Assembly: GCA_009922615.1 (NCBI GenBank)
Contig: RFVF01000042.1
Coordinates: forward strand, 1-40,950
From: Pseudomonadota bacterium
Lineage (GTDB): Bacteria; Verrucomicrobiota; Verrucomicrobiia; Limisphaerales; SXTU01
Direction: 5' to 3'
DNA: 40,950 nucleotides
The position numbers and the translations under genes were made by a program. Shown piece by piece: positions 38,413-40,950 of the stretch. The notes below the pieces were generated by a model. That model was given only the letters and a program-made list of their open reading frames with translations. It ran no database searches and was not told the DNA's origin. The number at the start of each line of letters is the position of its first letter. Position 1 is the stretch's first letter.

Positions 38413-40950
38413 TCAGTTGCCGGCGTAGGAATAGGTCACGTAGTAGAGTTTGATATCTTTGACCGTATTGATGAAGCGGTCGAGGCCGTCGTTCGGGTCG
38501 TGCAGCAGTTTGTAGCCGGGCACGACGAGTTTCCAGCGGGTGTTCCACACCGAGCGGCCGATGAGCCGGGTGTTGGTGAATTGCGATTGTTGCAGCGAAC
38601 CGCCGCCGCCGTAGATGTTATTACTGAAAGCCGCCGTGGTGGAAACCGGGCGGAAGGTCGCGTGCTTGCGCAGGCCGAACAGCGGTTCGGTAAGCGAGTC
38701 GCTCGTGGTATAGATCGGCTTGGTGGAGAAATCCGACCCGCCGACGTTGAACGGCAACGGGATAGTCACGTCGCTCACCGCCCACGAACGCAGCGTGGAA
38801 ACATCGCCCAGCGGCGGACTGCGCATCACGTCTTGCCCTACGGGAATGAGATAGATGCCCGGAGTGGCCGCCAGCGCCTGCGTGTTGAGGAACGCGGTGT
38901 TCGGGTCGGACGGCGACGTGCTGCCGGAGGAGCCCACCGCACCAGAGTTCGCCGCTGGATTGTCCATGCCCACATAGCCTTCCAGCGCCACACCAACGGA
39001 GAAGATTTTCGTCGCGAAATAACTCGAATCGTAATAGTGGTCACCTCCGGCCAGCTCGCGGCCAAACAGGTTGTTACCATCGAAAATGGAGGTGCCGAAT
39101 TCAATCACAATCCCCGGCACCGGCAGACCGTTGCCCGGATCAATCTGCATGCAATAACGCTTCACGTCCGCATCATCCAGCACGTTGGCCATGCGGGACT
39201 GGTTGAGCGCATCCCGCCACGTCGCGTCCCCTTCGGAGCCGTTGACGATGCGGAGGTTTTCCGTGCGCAATGAAACCGTGGTGCCGTTGGCCGTGGGATT
39301 ATTGAAACCCAAGCGCCCGCGGAGCACGTCCCAATCGGCCTTCATTTCGGCGAGCACGCTGGAGATTCCGGGATCGCCCGTGTTGCTGCCGGCATATTGA
39401 GGCTGGCCGCTTTTCACGATGCCCAACGCACGGGAGTTGACGATGCGGTTCACGAACGCCTTGCCCTTGGAGGTGTTCAGCAGACCAGTTTCGTAATCAT
39501 ACGCGTTGGCCGCGAGGTAGGCGTATTTGGCCGCGAGGTCGAAGAGCGTTTTGTAGCGATCCAGTTTCTCATCGCGGAAGATCCGATAGCCAGCATCGCG
39601 AGTGCGATAGCCCTGAATGACAGCGGCCGTCCGCTGGCGGAAGGTTTCGCGTTCGGAGAGTATCCGCTGGCCCTTCGCGACCAGTGCCATGTATTCGTTG
39701 ACAGCATGCTCCTGTTCCAACAACCGGGAATTAATGTCGAACAAGGTGGTGTCCATTTTTTTGAGGGCCATTGTCGTGTCATAGATCAACGGAGCATTCT
39801 CCACCGACTGATTCAATGGCTGGATCAACCCCACAGTCAACAAGTTGGATCGGAACTGAAAATTCAATTCGGCGATTTCTTTTTTCATTTTTTCCAGCAA
39901 TTCCTTCATGCTCTTGGCGAGATCAACCGTAGCCGAAGCTGTCTCAGCGGCACCCGCAGCGGGCTTGCTAGGGTCAACACCTGCAGCAACGCCAGCCACC
40001 ATTTCTGTAGGAACCATGTCTACCGTTCCTTTAAGCATCTTGTCTTTGGTCAAGGCTTCAATTTCTTTGATGGATTTTCTAGTTTCCCACCAAAACTTCA
40101 CATATTCTATGGCCATCTTTTTGAGACTCTCACTTTTCGTCGTCACTTGAACCATTCCCTGTGCCACGCTGCGCGCGGCCAGCCGCTGAACCAACAAGTC
40201 GAAAGACTTTTCCGCGGTGGCATTGGCATCCAAGGCGGCAGCAACATTCTGGCGCGCGGCTGATACACGATTGATTGCGTTTTGTATTTGACCAGGTGAG
40301 GCGCGCTTCCCGGTCCAAGTCGAGGGCTTTTGTAAAAAGCCATCCGCATCTAGGGTGAAAGACACGGTGCGAGTGGAGGTTTTAATGTCTAACCAAGTTA
40401 GATCGCCCGCCGGTGTGAAGCTAGCGGCCAGTTTGATTACCTGCCGAACAATGCCCTCAAACGATACGTTGGGATATCGACGTGAGAAATCAATTGTATA
40501 GATGACCGTCCGTGTAGGATCATCCACACCTTTGAAACTGATCTGCGGATTGTCCACGTAGGGGTAGTGGAACAGGTCGGGCCCGGTGTAGCCTTGGTCA
40601 TAGGTCTGCCCCGGCCCGATATCATCAGTATAAGGCGTGCCGAAGATTTCGATCAACTGGTTGGTATAGGCCATTTCCTGCCGAGTAACAGCCGCTTGAT
40701 AATCCGCGAGCGAATCCTGCTCCGAACGCATCAGCCGCGTGACGCTCTTCGCATCGTCAAACGACACCACCGCGTTGTTCAGTGCCGACACCGCACGGGC
40801 GTAAATTTGTTCGAAGTGCGTCTGCGAATTGGCACCGGTCACCAGATTGGGATTTACGTCGAACGCAAGGCTGCCGGCAGGCAGGCCCAGCGGGGTGGTG
40901 TGCGCCTCCGCGTTGTCGAGCGCGAGCTGCACGGCTAGCGCCGTATCGGT
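38413..40950 (-). CDS. giant protein, 3' part; Tc-toxin-A-like C-terminal architecture
   Basis: The frame is open to the window edge (at least 845 codons), so the gene begins outside. Visible parts: helical regions (about 35-95 and 205-300) separated by an aromatic-rich beta part, a hydrophobic Gly/Ala segment (about 310-340), a long coiled-coil-like stretch (about 340-480) with 'YLAANAYDYETGLL', and a beta-rich end (about 530-839). The end contains 'YYDSSYFATKIFSVGVALEGY', 'SWAVSDVTIPLPF' and the final 'WKLVVPG...DRFINTVKDIKLYYVTYSYAGN'. This order of helical stalk then beta domain with 'YATRIKSVSVTLP'-like and 'L-F-TI-DI-LH' elements recalls the TcB-binding end of TcA toxins (PF18276 type). 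That is an inference. It is the first gene of the operon seen here. Some internal stretches are AT-richer than the rest. Confidence 0.7.
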   Translation of the reverse strand, partial: TDTALAVQLALDNAEAHTTPLGLPAGSLAFDVNPNLVTGANSQTHFEQIYARAVSALNNAVVSFDDAKSVTRLMRSEQDSLADYQAAVTRQEMAYTNQLIEIFGTPYTDDIGPGQTYDQGYTGPDLFHYPYVDNPQISFKGVDDPTRTVIYTIDFSRRYPNVSFEGIVRQVIKLAASFTPAGDLTWLDIKTSTRTVSFTLDADGFLQKPSTWTGKRASPGQIQNAINRVSAARQNVAAALDANATAEKSFDLLVQRLAARSVAQGMVQVTTKSESLKKMAIEYVKFWWETRKSIKEIEALTKDKMLKGTVDMVPTEMVAGVAAGVDPSKPAAGAAETASATVDLAKSMKELLEKMKKEIAELNFQFRSNLLTVGLIQPLNQSVENAPLIYDTTMALKKMDTTLFDINSRLLEQEHAVNEYMALVAKGQRILSERETFRQRTAAVIQGYRTRDAGYRIFRDEKLDRYKTLFDLAAKYAYLAANAYDYETGLLNTSKGKAFVNRIVNSRALGIVKSGQPQYAGSNTGDPGISSVLAEMKADWDVLRGRLGFNNPTANGTTVSLRTENLRIVNGSEGDATWRDALNQSRMANVLDDADVKRYCMQIDPGNGLPVPGIVIEFGTSIFDGNNLFGRELAGGDHYYDSSYFATKIFSVGVALEGYVGMDNPAANSGAVGSSGSTSPSDPNTAFLNTQALAATPGIYLIPVGQDVMRSPPLGDVSTLRSWAVSDVTIPLPFNVGGSDFSTKPIYTTSDSLTEPLFGLRKHATFRPVSTTAAFSNNIYGGGGSLQQSQFTNTRLIGRSVWNTRWKLVVPGYKLLHDPNDGLDRFINTVKDIKLYYVTYSYAGN

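Noticed and set aside
1..40950. tRNA genes, CRISPR arrays, prophage or transposase genes
   Set aside because: Intergenic regions were read for cloverleaf-like or regularly spaced repeats and for integrase/transposase motifs; none was found. The repeats present are short palindromes without an encoded transposase.

Overview
The window looks like a piece of a GC-rich genome from the Verrucomicrobiota, probably the Pedosphaera/Limisphaerales side of the phylum. This is an inference from gene content; no database was searched. The clues are a large PVC-type secreted cytochrome c with the C-terminal heme-binding tail, two Tat-exported DUF1501 proteins, a pseudopilin with the phylum-typical N-terminus, secreted proteins ending in an 'RFYKL'-like segment, and many short palindromic intergenic repeats whose reading frames give peptides such as NAEDAKK and RIADCGL. 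No tRNA, rRNA, CRISPR array, transposase or integrase was seen.

Left part (1-15.4 kb), housekeeping. A + strand translation/RNA/cofactor operon runs infB (5' truncated by the window edge), rbfA, nrnA, truB, ribF. Convergent to it is a minus-strand system II cytochrome c maturation operon: a lipoprotein with an internal duplication, resB, and a ccsA with a large N-terminal extension. Next come rho, with an intrinsic terminator at its end, and dnaB on the minus strand, then a 72-aa conserved protein, pyrR and pyrB on the plus strand.

Middle part (15.4-34.9 kb), periplasmic redox and envelope functions. It holds a three-heme sugar-dehydrogenase-like protein, a pseudopilin, a sulfite dehydrogenase pair (SorA-like molybdoenzyme and SorB-like cytochrome) split by an AT-richer lipoprotein gene, an MFS transporter, two DUF1501 proteins, an HpnA-like epimerase, a diheme cytochrome c, an ECF sigma/anti-sigma/DUF3106 operon, a 492-aa membrane-anchored protein and a tandem amidohydrolase whose first half has lost its metal-binding histidines. 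The many c-type cytochromes fit the maturation operon on the left.

Right part (35-40.95 kb), the most unusual region. It is a tight minus-strand operon: a very large protein running off the window, whose C-terminal part resembles in layout the TcB-binding end of Tc-toxin A subunits; a secreted 299-aa protein whose signal peptide is written in repeat DNA; a MORN/YwqK-like lipoprotein broken by a one-base frameshift; and a secreted cohesin-dockerin-cohesin protein. Together they look like a surface or secreted assembly of unknown function.

A second theme is repeat DNA intruding into genes. Palindromic or tandem repeats supply the C-terminus of ResB, probably the C-terminus of the sigma factor, and the signal peptide of the 299-aa protein.
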